A stretch of DNA of 44,284 bases from DASXRA01 sp036506155 (GTDB lineage: Bacteria > Actinomycetota > Actinomycetes > Mycobacteriales > Jatrophihabitantaceae), in NCBI GenBank assembly GCA_036506155.1, contig DASXSF010000036.1:1-44284 (forward strand), given 5' to 3'. Position numbers and translations under genes: made by a program. Below the pieces are notes generated by a model. That model ran no database searches and had not been told where the DNA came from. It saw only the letters and a program-made list of their open reading frames with translations. Of this stretch, positions 15,709 through 24,816 are shown piece after piece; position 1 is the first letter of the stretch; each line of letters opens with the position of its first letter.

Positions 15709-18054
15709 TCAGTTCGCGTCCGTGAGGCTCTGCGCCTGATTGAGCAGCGCGTTGGCTCTGGCGATTCCCGAAGTCACCTGCCCGGGCGGCGGAAGCTGAC
15801 CGTCCGCGGCTTCTGCGAGCAGCACCTTGAGTTCGCCGGCGAGTGCGTCGCGGGCGTCGGCGAGGTGACGCAGGTGTACCTGCTCGACGTGGTACGCGGT
15901 GTCGTCGGCCGCCGAGCCGCCGGCCAACGCCGCGCTGTCCGCGAGAAGCGTGTCGGTTGCGAACGCGCCGACGCTGGAGTTGAGCTGCTGGTACGCGGCC
16001 GCGAGGTTCTCGGTCGCGGTCAGCGCAGCCGACGGATGCGCCAATACCTGGCTGATCACCCGGCCGTCGGTCTGGTAGTCGTCGTGCAGGCCGGCCAGGT
16101 TGAGCAGCGTGGGCCGCAGGTCGGTCTCCTCGACCCAGGTGCCGACCTTGCTCGCGTCCGGAACCGTGTTCAGCGAGTTCGGGTCGTGCGACTCGTTGCC
16201 GCCGGATGGGTCCGGACCGTCCACGCCGTTGGCCGCGGCACCCGGACCCACGACACCCGCCCAGGTGATGTCGATGTTCGGGCTGTAGTAGCCGTGGTCC
16301 CACGCGAAGGCGGGGTTTACGGCCACGTTTGCCCCGGACGTCCCGAAGAAGTAGTCAGGCATCGGGAAGAGCGTGTACGTCGGCGTACGCAACGGATCAG
16401 CCGTCTGCATGTGGAGGATGCGCTGCTCCAGGGCGCCGGCCTGGTACTTGATGATCTTCTCGCCGTTGACCCCGCTGAATGGGTTGTTTCCCGTCATCGC
16501 CGCGGTGTCGCGTTCGAGCTGGCGCACCGCCGGGTCGTCGGCTGCAGGCTGGCCGTGCACGTAGATCGACGCGCCCTGTGGCTCGATGTCGAACGGGGTC
16601 GTGCTGCTCGCCGTGGTCGAGAGCAGGCCCTTGATGTTCGCCGCCAGCTCGCCGATCTGACCGACGGCGTAGTGGCAGGCCACGGTGACGCCGTCGCACC
16701 CAGCCGGCGTTGGCTCGGTGGCCCGGCCGACGTTGGCTCCCACGAACTGGTCGTTCTCCTCGGCGCCGATCATGAACACCGTGTTGGCCGGCGTGATGCC
16801 GTCGGCAGCGAGACGCTTGAAGAACGTATCGAACGCCTGGTCGTACGCCTTGGCGTTGTTCACGTAGCAGCTGTCGCCCGGTCCGACCGGCCGGCCACTC
16901 GCCGTGGCGGTGGCCGTCGTGCATCCACTCGTGCCGGCCTTGCGCTCATGCAGGTCGGAGATGTAACCGTACGTGACGGGGACTCCGCTCTCCTGCATAT
17001 CGGCCAGATAGGCCAGCGTCTGGGTCGCGAGCGGGCTGAAGCCGGTGAATCCGGGCTTGTGGCTGAACGGTTCCTGGATCTCGTTGCCGTTGAGGTCGAC
17101 CAGGTTGCCGGCCGCGTTGGTGATTTGGTAGCCGCCGCGGGTCAGGTTCGGGTTACCCCCACCGAGTTGTGGCGCGATGTACTTGGCGCCGAACAATCCC
17201 TGGAACCCGTCGTAGCCACCCGGCTCGGTCGGCAGGCTGTCCGGAGCGGCACTCGGGCTCGGCGTCGTCTGGCCGAACTTCACCGCCTGCGCGTTCGCGC
17301 AGAAGGTGTCGCCCGTGGCGCAGTGCACTGCCTCGCCGATGTAGTCGGCGACCTCGGCGTCTTTGAACGGGTCGGGGTCCGCGTTGGCTTGCGCGACCTC
17401 GGGCGAGTTCGGGCCGAACACCGCCGGCAGGTCGCGCGGAACGTTCTCCAGCACCATGTTCGCGGTCGAGAAATCGCCGACCGTGCAGCCGGCCCGGGTG
17501 AACGGCACCCATGGTGCCGGGGTCTGCCGGTCGGTCGCACCAGGCGTGGCCGGCACCGTGTCGGAGTAGACCATGCTCGGCGTGGTGTCGTGCCCGGCCG
17601 TGGGCGGGTTCTTCGTGTCGGACACCGGCGCGGTCCAGTAGGCGAACGAGGTTGCCGGGTCGGTCGTCCCGTCGGGGTTGTAGGTCTTGTACGAGTTGGA
17701 CAAGGGCTGGCCGTGCCGATCGCCGTACAGCCCGGTGTAGATCGTCAGGCTGTCGTCGGCGGTGTGCGCGATCATCGGCGTGTGCACGTTCGACAGGACT
17801 GTGCCGTTCTGCTTGAGGAAGTTCAGCAGGTGCGGCATCTGCTCCAGATCCGAAGGCACGTTCGGGTTGTCGCGGAAAAAGTGCACGTTGTCGAAGACGA
17901 TGTTCACTACGTGTTGCACGCCGTTGCCGAGCTGGCAGGAACTGCTGCGCGCCGGCGCCGCCCCCGCTGTGGGCGTGGCCGCCAACACGGCCGCCGCACC
18001 CGCTGCCACCGTTGCCGCGACGGTTGCAGCCGCCGCACTTCTGCGAAGTCGCAT
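15709..18054 (-). CDS. Secreted alkaline-phosphatase-superfamily protein
   Basis: 781 residues. An Arg-rich n-region and hydrophobic Ala-rich core (MRLRRSAAAATVAATVAAG) form a signal peptide ending near TAGAAPA. The mature part begins VQHVVNIVFDNVHFFRDNPN, where the Asp would hold a metal. HTADDSLTIYTGLYGDRHG follows, which resembles the nucleophile region of sulfatases and phosphodiesterases. Later come MIGAEENDQFVG, PAFAWDHGYYSPNIDITW (metal-binding Asp-His) and LRPTLLNLAGLHDDYQTDGR, the usual closing motif of this superfamily. Whether it cleaves phosphate, sulfate or phosphonate esters is not clear. The ATG at 18054 has AAGG/GGGGGA just upstream and starts the signal peptide. Confidence 0.8.
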   Translation of the reverse strand: MRLRRSAAAATVAATVAAGAAAVLAATPTAGAAPARSSSCQLGNGVQHVVNIVFDNVHFFRDNPNVPSDLEQMPHLLNFLKQNGTVLSNVHTPMIAHTADDSLTIYTGLYGDRHGQPLSNSYKTYNPDGTTDPATSFAYWTAPVSDTKNPPTAGHDTTPSMVYSDTVPATPGATDRQTPAPWVPFTRAGCTVGDFSTANMVLENVPRDLPAVFGPNSPEVAQANADPDPFKDAEVADYIGEAVHCATGDTFCANAQAVKFGQTTPSPSAAPDSLPTEPGGYDGFQGLFGAKYIAPQLGGGNPNLTRGGYQITNAAGNLVDLNGNEIQEPFSHKPGFTGFSPLATQTLAYLADMQESGVPVTYGYISDLHERKAGTSGCTTATATASGRPVGPGDSCYVNNAKAYDQAFDTFFKRLAADGITPANTVFMIGAEENDQFVGANVGRATEPTPAGCDGVTVACHYAVGQIGELAANIKGLLSTTASSTTPFDIEPQGASIYVHGQPAADDPAVRQLERDTAAMTGNNPFSGVNGEKIIKYQAGALEQRILHMQTADPLRTPTYTLFPMPDYFFGTSGANVAVNPAFAWDHGYYSPNIDITWAGVVGPGAAANGVDGPDPSGGNESHDPNSLNTVPDASKVGTWVEETDLRPTLLNLAGLHDDYQTDGRVISQVLAHPSAALTATENLAAAYQQLNSSVGAFATDTLLADSAALAGGSAADDTAYHVEQVHLRHLADARDALAGELKVLLAEAADGQLPPPGQVTSGIARANALLNQAQSLTDAN

Positions 18055-18210
18055 CCTTGATCCCCCAAGCCGTCGGAACACGAACCGCGGAAGACGCTAG
18101 ACCCTCGGAGGGGTTTCCCAGAAGACGTAAAGGTGTCATTGGCAACGGAGAGATGACGCGCCGTCCGAGCGAATGCACTGCGTGAGCGCACGTGCCACGG
18201 CGGCCACCTG

Positions 18211-19167
18211 CTAACCGAGGCTGACGAGTTCGGCGAACAGCGCTGGGTCGAGGTTGCCTCCCGAGATCACAGCGACGGTTCGTCCGGCCGGAAGTGCCGC
18301 GGCGTGGAACAGGTAGGCGGCAGCGGTTGTCGCACCGGACGGCTCGGCCACCAGGTTCGCGTCGCGCGCGAGCACGCCGACTGCGGCGCGGATCGCGTCT
18401 TCGGAGACGGTGACGATGCCGTCCAGGTTGGCCCGCAGGTGCGCGAGGGTGAGTTCGGACAGTTGGGTGCGCATCCCGTCGGCGATGGTGGCGTAGCGCT
18501 GCTCGTCGCTGTACGGCACGATGCGCCCGGCCTCGAAGGAATCGCGCGCGTCCGGCGCCACCTCGGGCTCTACCCCGTAGACGGCCGTCTGCGGCCGAAT
18601 CGCCTTGACGGCGGTGCTGACGCCGGAGGACAGGCCACCGCCGCCGACCGGCACGAGGATGACCTCCACTGTGGGCAGATCGGCGAGGATCTCCAGGCCG
18701 ACGCTGCCTTGCCCGGCGATCACGTCCGGGTGATCGAACGGCGGGATCAGGGTCAGGCCGCGTTCGGCGGCCAGCTTCTCGGCGGCTTCCGACCGCTCGG
18801 CGCTCTCGACCATGACCAATTCGGCGCCGAGCCGACGGACCGCATCGACCTTGACCGCAGGGGCCACGCTCGGGATGACCACGACGGCCGGGACGCCGAG
18901 GCGTGCCGCGGCGTAGGCCACTGCCTGGCCGTGGTTGCCGCTGGAGTGCGTGATGATGCCACGGGAACGGACCTCGGCAGGCAACGCGGCGATCGCGTGG
19001 TACGCGCCACGGATCTTGAACGAACCGACCGGCTGCAGGCTCTCCGGCTTCAGCCACAACGGCCGCCCCGCATCCGCCCACAACTGCGGCAGCAGCGGTG
19101 TACGCACCGCCACGCCGGCCAGGGTCTCCCCTGCCCGCCGGATCTGCTCGATGCCCACAAGCTCCAC
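18211..19167 (-). CDS. Threonine/serine dehydratase-like PLP enzyme
   Basis: 318 residues of the fold-type II PLP family. Lys51 in PVGSFKIRGA would bind the cofactor; SSGNHGQAVAYAA binds its phosphate region together with VPVGGGGLSSG; VISGGNLD is near the end. The length fits a catabolic-type threonine dehydratase or serine racemase without the C-terminal ACT-like regulatory domain of biosynthetic IlvA. The likely reaction is deamination of threonine or serine to a 2-oxo acid. It starts at GTG 19167, 32 bp after the stop of the DMT permease on the same strand, so it could be the distal gene of the CO dehydrogenase operon, though a functional link is not evident. Confidence 0.9.
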   Translation of the reverse strand: MELVGIEQIRRAGETLAGVAVRTPLLPQLWADAGRPLWLKPESLQPVGSFKIRGAYHAIAALPAEVRSRGIITHSSGNHGQAVAYAAARLGVPAVVVIPSVAPAVKVDAVRRLGAELVMVESAERSEAAEKLAAERGLTLIPPFDHPDVIAGQGSVGLEILADLPTVEVILVPVGGGGLSSGVSTAVKAIRPQTAVYGVEPEVAPDARDSFEAGRIVPYSDEQRYATIADGMRTQLSELTLAHLRANLDGIVTVSEDAIRAAVGVLARDANLVAEPSGATTAAAYLFHAAALPAGRTVAVISGGNLDPALFAELVSLG

Positions 19168-19199
19168 GCGGGCAATCCTGCCGCACCCCGTCGACCGGG

Positions 19200-20054
19200 C
19201 TAGGCGCGCCGCTCCGCCCGGGCTCCCGAGGGCTTCTGCGGCCGGGCGAGCAGCACGGCGCCTGCGACCACGGCGGCGAAGGCGAGCACGCGCAGGCCGC
19301 CGAGGAACCCGCTCGGGACCGGCTCGTCGAGGACGAGGGCGCCGGCCGCGATGGGCAGCGCGTTCGTCAGCAGCGTGGCGACGCCGGCGACGGTGAGCGC
19401 GCCGCCTGCCTGGTAGCCGACCTGGAGCAACGCCGTGCCGAGCGTGTAGCCGAGGATCAGCGTCAGCACGAAGCCGACCCGCGCGCCGCCCTGGGTGGCC
19501 AGCTTCGTCGAGATGTCACCGATGGAGAAGAACAGTCCCCCGGCCACCCCGTTGGCCACTGCTATGCCGAGCGCCCTGTGTCCCAGTGACAACACCGCGA
19601 CCGCGGCACCGGCCGTGACCCCGAGCCAAATCAGGATCGGACCCGTGGCGCCGCCACTGCCCTCGCCGCTTCCGCCGGCGAGCGACACGGCGAGCGCACC
19701 CAGACCGACGACCGAGATCACAACGCCGAAGAACTCCCGCCTGCTGAGCTGTCGGTGCCCCATTCGTGCGGAGCCATAGGCGAGCACGCCGATCCCGCCC
19801 GCTGCGATGCTCTGGACCAGCGTCAGTGACGCCAACGACAGCGCGGCCGCGTACAACAGGAAGCCGGTCGACTCCATCGCGAAGCCCAGCATCCAGCTGC
19901 GGTCCTCGAGCAGCAGCCGCGCCGAGTGCAGCGGCCGCCTCATGCACAGTACCGGAAGCTCGGCCGCCGCATCGTGCTCTCGCAGGTAGGCGAGATTCGT
20001 GAGCGCCGTCGAGACAAGTGCGAGCACCAGCCCGACGGCGGTGCCGACGCTCAC
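19200..20054 (-). CDS. DMT-family membrane transporter
   Basis: 284 residues, almost entirely membrane segments (about nine or ten), as in the drug/metabolite transporter superfamily or NIPA-like group. Examples are VGLVLALVSTALTNLAYLRE at the N-terminus and GVATLLTNALPIAAGALVL near the C-terminus. The GTG at 20054 overlaps the stop of the XdhC-YHS gene (GTGA), so translation is coupled; the longer upstream frame is Arg-rich shadow sequence. The substrate is unknown. Coupling to a molybdenum-enzyme maturation gene makes a role in the CO dehydrogenase locus possible but unproven. Confidence 0.82.
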   Translation of the reverse strand: MSVGTAVGLVLALVSTALTNLAYLREHDAAAELPVLCMRRPLHSARLLLEDRSWMLGFAMESTGFLLYAAALSLASLTLVQSIAAGGIGVLAYGSARMGHRQLSRREFFGVVISVVGLGALAVSLAGGSGEGSGGATGPILIWLGVTAGAAVAVLSLGHRALGIAVANGVAGGLFFSIGDISTKLATQGGARVGFVLTLILGYTLGTALLQVGYQAGGALTVAGVATLLTNALPIAAGALVLDEPVPSGFLGGLRVLAFAAVVAGAVLLARPQKPSGARAERRA

Positions 20055-20953
20055 GACTCCGTGGCGTATGCGGCGGGGTTGTCGAGGTAGGCGGCCCGGC
20101 ACCCGGAACCGCAGAAGTAGACGATGCCGTCGGGCGTGTCGGCATGGGGCGACGTGGTGGCCGCCGCAACGGTCATGCCGCAAACCGGATCGACCGCGGT
20201 CGCGGTGACGGGCTGTGCGGGTCGCCGGGCATCGGCGGCGGGACGAGCGCGGGAGGCGACGATCTCGGCAAGGATGGACAGTGCGACCTCCGGCGGGCTG
20301 TGCGCGCCGATGTCCAGCCCGGCCGGGGTGTGTACGCGGGCGCGCAACGCGTCGTCGACCGGCAACGCGGCGAGTACGGCGGGGCCGCGGCGGCGGCTGG
20401 CCACGAGACCTACGTAGGGGATGCCGGCTCGCAGCGCGGCGCTCAGCACCGGAACCTCATCGTTGCCGTGGGAAGCTACGATCACTGCGGAAACCCCTTC
20501 TGGCAACGGGGTTTCCGCCGTGGCGAGCGCGCGCAGCTGCTGGCCGAACATGCGGTCGGCGCGCAGCAGCGCGGTGGCGATCGGCGCCTGGCCGTAGACG
20601 AGCACCAGCGGCAGCGGGACCGACGGCTCGAGAAAGATGTCCAGGGTGCCGCCGGACAGGCACGGGTTGTGGACGCGCACGACGCCGTCCTCACCGGGGC
20701 CGTCCTCCGGAGCGATCCGCAGCAGTCGCGTCTCCCCCGCGGCGAGCACCTCCAGCGCCTGGGCCCGCACCGTCGCCTCGGCGCAGTCGCCTCCGACGAA
20801 CCCGTCGAGTTGCCCGTCACCCAGCACGATCGCCGAGTCGCCCGGCTTGGCGCTGGTGGGCCGGGCGGCACGCACGACAGTGGCCCACACGAACGGGGTG
20901 CCCGCCGCGGTGAGGGCCGCCGCGCGCGAGGCCAGATCGTGCCGCGCGGGCAT
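20051..20953 (-). CDS. XdhC/CoxI-family molybdoenzyme maturation protein with C-terminal YHS domain
   Basis: 300 residues. The N-terminal XdhC-CoxI domain shows TPFVWATVVRAARPTSAKPG, DGFVGGDCAEATVRAQAL and NPCLSGGTLDIFLEP. A Rossmann-like part follows (VIVASHGNDEVPVLSAALRA, then YVGLVASRRRGPAVL). The last 45 residues form a YHS metal-binding motif: DPVCGMTV, then YFCGSGCRAAYLDNPAAY, with Cys residues in CGM and CGSGC. XdhC-like proteins bind the molybdenum cofactor and support its sulfuration before insertion. The gene starts 6 bp after coxL and so belongs to the CO dehydrogenase operon. It resembles the CoxF/CoxI accessory proteins; which of the two is not decidable. Confidence 0.88.
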   Translation of the reverse strand: MPARHDLASRAAALTAAGTPFVWATVVRAARPTSAKPGDSAIVLGDGQLDGFVGGDCAEATVRAQALEVLAAGETRLLRIAPEDGPGEDGVVRVHNPCLSGGTLDIFLEPSVPLPLVLVYGQAPIATALLRADRMFGQQLRALATAETPLPEGVSAVIVASHGNDEVPVLSAALRAGIPYVGLVASRRRGPAVLAALPVDDALRARVHTPAGLDIGAHSPPEVALSILAEIVASRARPAADARRPAQPVTATAVDPVCGMTVAAATTSPHADTPDGIVYFCGSGCRAAYLDNPAAYATES

Positions 20954-20959
20954 CGAACA

Positions 20960-23341
20960 TCAGTCCGTGATCGCGAGGTCGGTGCGCAGCGGCCGGCCGT
21001 TGATGGTCCGCCATACCTGTGCCGGAGTCAGCGGCATGTCGGCGTGCCGCACCCCGTACGGCTTCAGGGCATCCATCACCGCGTTCACCACCGCCGCGGG
21101 CGAGCCGACCGTTGCGGACTCTCCGACACCCTTCGCGCCTATGGGGTGGTGCGGTGACGGAGTCACCGTCTCGCCGAGCTCCCAGGACGGGCATTCCAGC
21201 GCGGTGGGGAGCTGGTAGTCCATGAACGACCCGCCGAGGTTGTTGCCGTCCTCGTCGAAGGCGATCACCTCCATCAGCGCCATGCCGATGCCGTCGGCCA
21301 GTCCGCCGTGGATCTGCCCCTCGACGATCATCGGGTTGATCCGCACCCCGCAGTCGTCGACGGCGATGAACCGGCGCACCTTCACCTCTCCGGTTCCCGG
21401 GTCGACGTCGACCACGCAGATGTACGCGCCGAACGGATAAGTGAGGTTGGGCGGGTTGTAGACGCACTCGGCATCCAGGTGCCCCTCGACGCCTTCAGGC
21501 AGCTCCAAGGAGCCGTGCGCGGCCAGTGCCACCTCCTGGATCGTCTTGGATACCGACGGGTTGCCCTTGACCGCGAACGTGCCGCGATCGAATTCCAGAT
21601 CGTCCGGGGCGATCTCCAGCATCGCCGCGGCGATCACCTGCGCCTTGTCCACGACGCGCCGGGCGGCCACGGCCACCGCGGCACCGGACACCGGCGTGGA
21701 GCGGCTGCCGTAGGTGCCCAACCCGAACGGGGTGTTGTCGGTGTCGCCGTGCAGCACCTCGATGTCGTCGGACGGGATCCCGGTCAGCTCGGAGACGATC
21801 TGCGCGAACGTCGTCTCGTGCCCCTGCCCCTGCGTCTGCACCGACAGGCGCACGACCCCCTTGCCGGTCGGGTGGATTCGCACTTCGGCGCCGTCGGCCA
21901 TGCCTAGCCCGAGAATGTCCATGTTCCTTCGGGGTCCGGCGCCAACGCCTTCGGTGAAGAAGCTGACCCCGATGCCCATCAGCTCACCGCGCTCGCGTTT
22001 CTCCGCCTGCTCACGGCGCAGCTCTTCATAGCCGGCGATGTCCATCGCGGTGCGCAGAGCTCGGGGATAGTCGCCGGAGTCGTATTCCCAGCCCGTCGGC
22101 GTGGTATACGGGAACTGCTCGGGACGCAGCAGGTTCCGCATCCGCAGCTCGGCTGGATCCATGTGCAGCTCGTCGGCCAAGCAGTCGACGATGCGCTCGA
22201 TCGCGTACACCGCTTCGGTGATCCGGAACGAGCAGGCATACGCGACCCCGCCCGGGCACTTGTTGGTGTACACGCCCGTAACCGTGCAATGGGCGGCCGG
22301 ATAGTCGTAGCTGCCGGTAAAGATGTGGAAGAAGCCGGCCGGGAACTGCGAGGGCTGCGCGGTGTTGTTGAACGCGCCGTGGTCGGCGAGCACGTGGACC
22401 CGCACCGCTTGAATCCGCCCGTCGCGCGTCGCCGCGATCTCGGTGTGCATGTGGTAGTCGCGGGCGAACGACGTCGACATCAGGTTCTCGGCGCGGTCCT
22501 CGACCCACTTGACCGGACGTCCCGTAACGATCGAGCCGACGACGGCGAGCACGTAACCCGGGTAGATGCCGACCTTGTTGCCGAACCCCCCGCCGATGTC
22601 GGGGCTGACGATGCGGATTTTCTGCTCCGGCAGGCCCGCCACCAACGCGTAGATCGTGCGGTGTGCATGCGGTGCCTGGCTGGTGCAGTAGACCGTCAAC
22701 TTGCCGGTGACCTTGTCCATGTCGGCGACGGCGCCGCAGGTCTCCAGCGGGGCTGGATGTGTCCGCGGATACAGGATGTCCTGTGCCACCACGACGTCAG
22801 CCGTGGCGAATGCCGCATCCGTAGCGGCCTTGTCGCCAGCCTCCCAGTCGAAGATGTGGTTGTCGGTCTTGCCGTCCAGATCGTCGCGAATCACCGGCGC
22901 ATCGGCGGAAAGCGCGCGTTTCGCATCGACCACCGCCGGCAGCGGCTCGTAGTCGACGTCGATCAGCTCCAGCGCGTCGCGCGCCGAATACCGGTCCTCC
23001 GCGACGACGAAGGCCACCTCCTGCCCTTGGAAGCGCACCTTGTCGGTCGCGAGCACCGCCACCACGTCGTGCGACAGCGACGGAATCCATGCGAGCTTCA
23101 GCGTCTCGAGCAGCTGCCCGGTGATAACGGCCTTCACCTTCGGCTGTGCCTCGGCGGCAGAGGTGTCGATCGAACGGATGCGGGCGTGGGCGTACGGGCT
23201 GCGCAGCACCGCGCCGTGGAGCATGCCCGGAAGCACTATGTCGTCGATGTAGGTGCCCTTGCCGCGGACAAACCGGGGATCCTCCTTGCGCAGCCGGCGC
23301 CCGAATCCGACGGCGGCCGGTTCCTCAACGGTGGCGGTCAT
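20960..23341 (-). CDS. coxL: Aerobic carbon monoxide dehydrogenase, large (molybdenum) subunit, form I
   Basis: 793 residues. It oxidises CO to CO2 at a Mo-Cu centre. The active-site loop GGVAYACSFRITEA gives the form I signature AYXCSFR at residues 367-373, with Cys370 as copper ligand. Form II homologues carry AYRGAGR instead. The catalytic Glu is at 741 in KGVGESATVG. Other molybdopterin contacts include PDIGGGFGNKVGIYPG, QTQGQGHETTFAQIV and DDCGVRINPMIVEGQIHGG. The start overlaps coxS by 4 bp. The order M-S-L is the canonical one. This subunit faces the cytoplasm and passes electrons through CoxS and CoxM to quinone. Confidence 0.94.
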   Translation of the reverse strand: MTATVEEPAAVGFGRRLRKEDPRFVRGKGTYIDDIVLPGMLHGAVLRSPYAHARIRSIDTSAAEAQPKVKAVITGQLLETLKLAWIPSLSHDVVAVLATDKVRFQGQEVAFVVAEDRYSARDALELIDVDYEPLPAVVDAKRALSADAPVIRDDLDGKTDNHIFDWEAGDKAATDAAFATADVVVAQDILYPRTHPAPLETCGAVADMDKVTGKLTVYCTSQAPHAHRTIYALVAGLPEQKIRIVSPDIGGGFGNKVGIYPGYVLAVVGSIVTGRPVKWVEDRAENLMSTSFARDYHMHTEIAATRDGRIQAVRVHVLADHGAFNNTAQPSQFPAGFFHIFTGSYDYPAAHCTVTGVYTNKCPGGVAYACSFRITEAVYAIERIVDCLADELHMDPAELRMRNLLRPEQFPYTTPTGWEYDSGDYPRALRTAMDIAGYEELRREQAEKRERGELMGIGVSFFTEGVGAGPRRNMDILGLGMADGAEVRIHPTGKGVVRLSVQTQGQGHETTFAQIVSELTGIPSDDIEVLHGDTDNTPFGLGTYGSRSTPVSGAAVAVAARRVVDKAQVIAAAMLEIAPDDLEFDRGTFAVKGNPSVSKTIQEVALAAHGSLELPEGVEGHLDAECVYNPPNLTYPFGAYICVVDVDPGTGEVKVRRFIAVDDCGVRINPMIVEGQIHGGLADGIGMALMEVIAFDEDGNNLGGSFMDYQLPTALECPSWELGETVTPSPHHPIGAKGVGESATVGSPAAVVNAVMDALKPYGVRHADMPLTPAQVWRTINGRPLRTDLAITD

Positions 23342-23853
23342 GCCGGTTGCGCCTCCTTGGGCTCCTCGACGGTTGCCTCTGCCGCAGCGCGGGGGTGCTC
23401 AGCCGCCCAGCGGATCGCGCGCACGATGTTCTCGTAGCCGGTACAGCGGCAGAACGTTCCGGAGATCGCCTCACGAATCTCTGCTTGCGACGGATCGGGG
23501 TTGTGATCCAGCAGCCAGCGGGCCGTCATCATCATCGCCGGAGTGCAGAACCCGCACTGGAGCCCGTGCTCGTTGACAAAGCCCTGCTGCACCGGGTCGA
23601 GCTCGCCGCCGGACTCCAGCCCCTCGACGGTGCGTACCTCGCGGCCGCTCGCCATCGCTGCCAGCATGGTGCAGCTCTTCACCGGGACGCCGTCGACGTG
23701 CACGACGCAGGTTCCGCAGTTGGACGTGTCGCAGCCCCAGTGCGTGCCCGTGAGCCCGAGCTCGTCGCGCAGGAAGTGCACGAGCAGCAGCCGCGGCTCG
23801 ACCTCGCGGGTGTACTGCTGGCCGTTGACGGTCATCGTCACCTGCATCGTCAT
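23338..23853 (-). CDS. coxS: Aerobic carbon monoxide dehydrogenase, small [2Fe-2S] subunit
   Basis: 171 residues with two iron-sulfur clusters. The N-terminal plant-ferredoxin-type cluster uses Cys41, Cys46, Cys49 and Cys61 (GCDTSNCGTC, then SC). The C-terminal helical cluster uses Cys100, Cys103, Cys135 and Cys137 (LQCGFCTPAMMM and FCRCTGYENIV). It relays electrons from the Mo-Cu site in CoxL to the FAD in CoxM. It overlaps both neighbours by 4 bp (ATGA), showing translational coupling. The tail of about 25 residues after the last motif (Ala/Glu-rich) is variable in the family. Confidence 0.94.
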   Translation of the reverse strand: MTMQVTMTVNGQQYTREVEPRLLLVHFLRDELGLTGTHWGCDTSNCGTCVVHVDGVPVKSCTMLAAMASGREVRTVEGLESGGELDPVQQGFVNEHGLQCGFCTPAMMMTARWLLDHNPDPSQAEIREAISGTFCRCTGYENIVRAIRWAAEHPRAAAEATVEEPKEAQPA

Positions 23854-24725
23854 ACCTCCTGTCCCCGTGCTCGGGCGACGGCGGTGCGTAGCGCCCGTCT
23901 GGTGAGTTCGCCGGCGAGGGCGCGCTTATAGTCGGACGGCCCGCGCTGATCGGCGACCGGCGCGCACTCGTCGGCCGCCGCTGTCGCGGCAAGATCGAGC
24001 GTCTCGTCGTCGGCCGCCCGGCCCGCGATCGCCTGCTCGGCGGCCACGGCAACCGAGTGCGGGGCGCCTACCGCCGCGAGGCCGATGCCGACCTCGGCGA
24101 TCGTGTCGCCGTCGAGACGCACAAGCGCGCCGGCGGCGGCAACCGCGTAGTCGCCGGCGCGGCGCTCGACCTTCACGTACGCGCTGCCCGTCCCGGGCCG
24201 GAGCGGCACTCGGATCTCGGTGACAACCTCTGCCGGGGCGAGCACGGTCTCGAACGGACCGGCGGCCAACTGGCGCACCGGAATGACGCGCTCACCGCCC
24301 GAACCGCGCGCGACCACTTCGGCACGGATCGCCCCGAAAGCGGCGGAGAGATCTTCGGCCGGGTCGGCGTGACACAACGATCCCCCGACCGTGCCCCAGT
24401 TGCGCACCACCGGGTCGGCGATCAAGCGCTCCGCGTCGTGCAAGATGCGGTAGTGCTCGCCGATGATCGCCGAGGCGAGCAGGTCGGCGTGCCGCGCCAG
24501 CGCGCCGATACGCAGGACATCGCCGTCGACCCAGATCCGCCGCAGCTCCGTGACGTCGTTGATGTCGATCAGGACATCGGGTACCGCCAGGCGCAGCTTC
24601 ATCATCGGCAGCAGGCTGTGCCCGCCCGCGACGAGCCGTGCGCCGTCACCGTGCCGTTCCAACCTGGCGATCGCATCGCTCAGACTGGTCGCCCGCTCAT
24701 ATTCCACAGGAGCCGGAACCTGCAT
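23850..24725 (-). CDS. coxM: Aerobic carbon monoxide dehydrogenase, medium (FAD) subunit
   Basis: 291 residues. The flavoprotein motifs are AGGHSLLPMMKLRL (residues 33-46) and GTVGGSLCHADPAEDL (about 111-126), as in CoxM and the FAD subunits of xanthine dehydrogenases. The C-terminal CO-dehydrogenase flavoprotein domain begins near YVKVERRAGDYAVAAAGALV. The ATG at 24725 is chosen because GAGGGGA lies about 7 nt upstream and the family N-terminus begins here. The reading frame continues upstream but is non-homologous. It is the first gene of the operon; its promoter should lie in 24726-24816, next to the palindromic repeat element. Confidence 0.93.
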   Translation of the reverse strand: MQVPAPVEYERATSLSDAIARLERHGDGARLVAGGHSLLPMMKLRLAVPDVLIDINDVTELRRIWVDGDVLRIGALARHADLLASAIIGEHYRILHDAERLIADPVVRNWGTVGGSLCHADPAEDLSAAFGAIRAEVVARGSGGERVIPVRQLAAGPFETVLAPAEVVTEIRVPLRPGTGSAYVKVERRAGDYAVAAAGALVRLDGDTIAEVGIGLAAVGAPHSVAVAAEQAIAGRAADDETLDLAATAAADECAPVADQRGPSDYKRALAGELTRRALRTAVARARGQEV

Positions 24726-24816
24726 CACGCTTCCCCTCTGCGGGCAAGCCCCCCTCACCGCCGGCCGGCCGCGCGTGCTCGGTTGCTGGTGCGTCGACTG
24801 TGCTCCAGTGTCAAGC

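Noticed and set aside
15685..18060. Long plus-strand open frame of about 790 codons opposite the phosphoesterase gene
   Set aside because: Val/Arg-rich composition without any recognisable domain. It mirrors the GC3-driven shadow of the minus-strand gene, which has a signal peptide, family motifs, ribosome-binding site and terminator.
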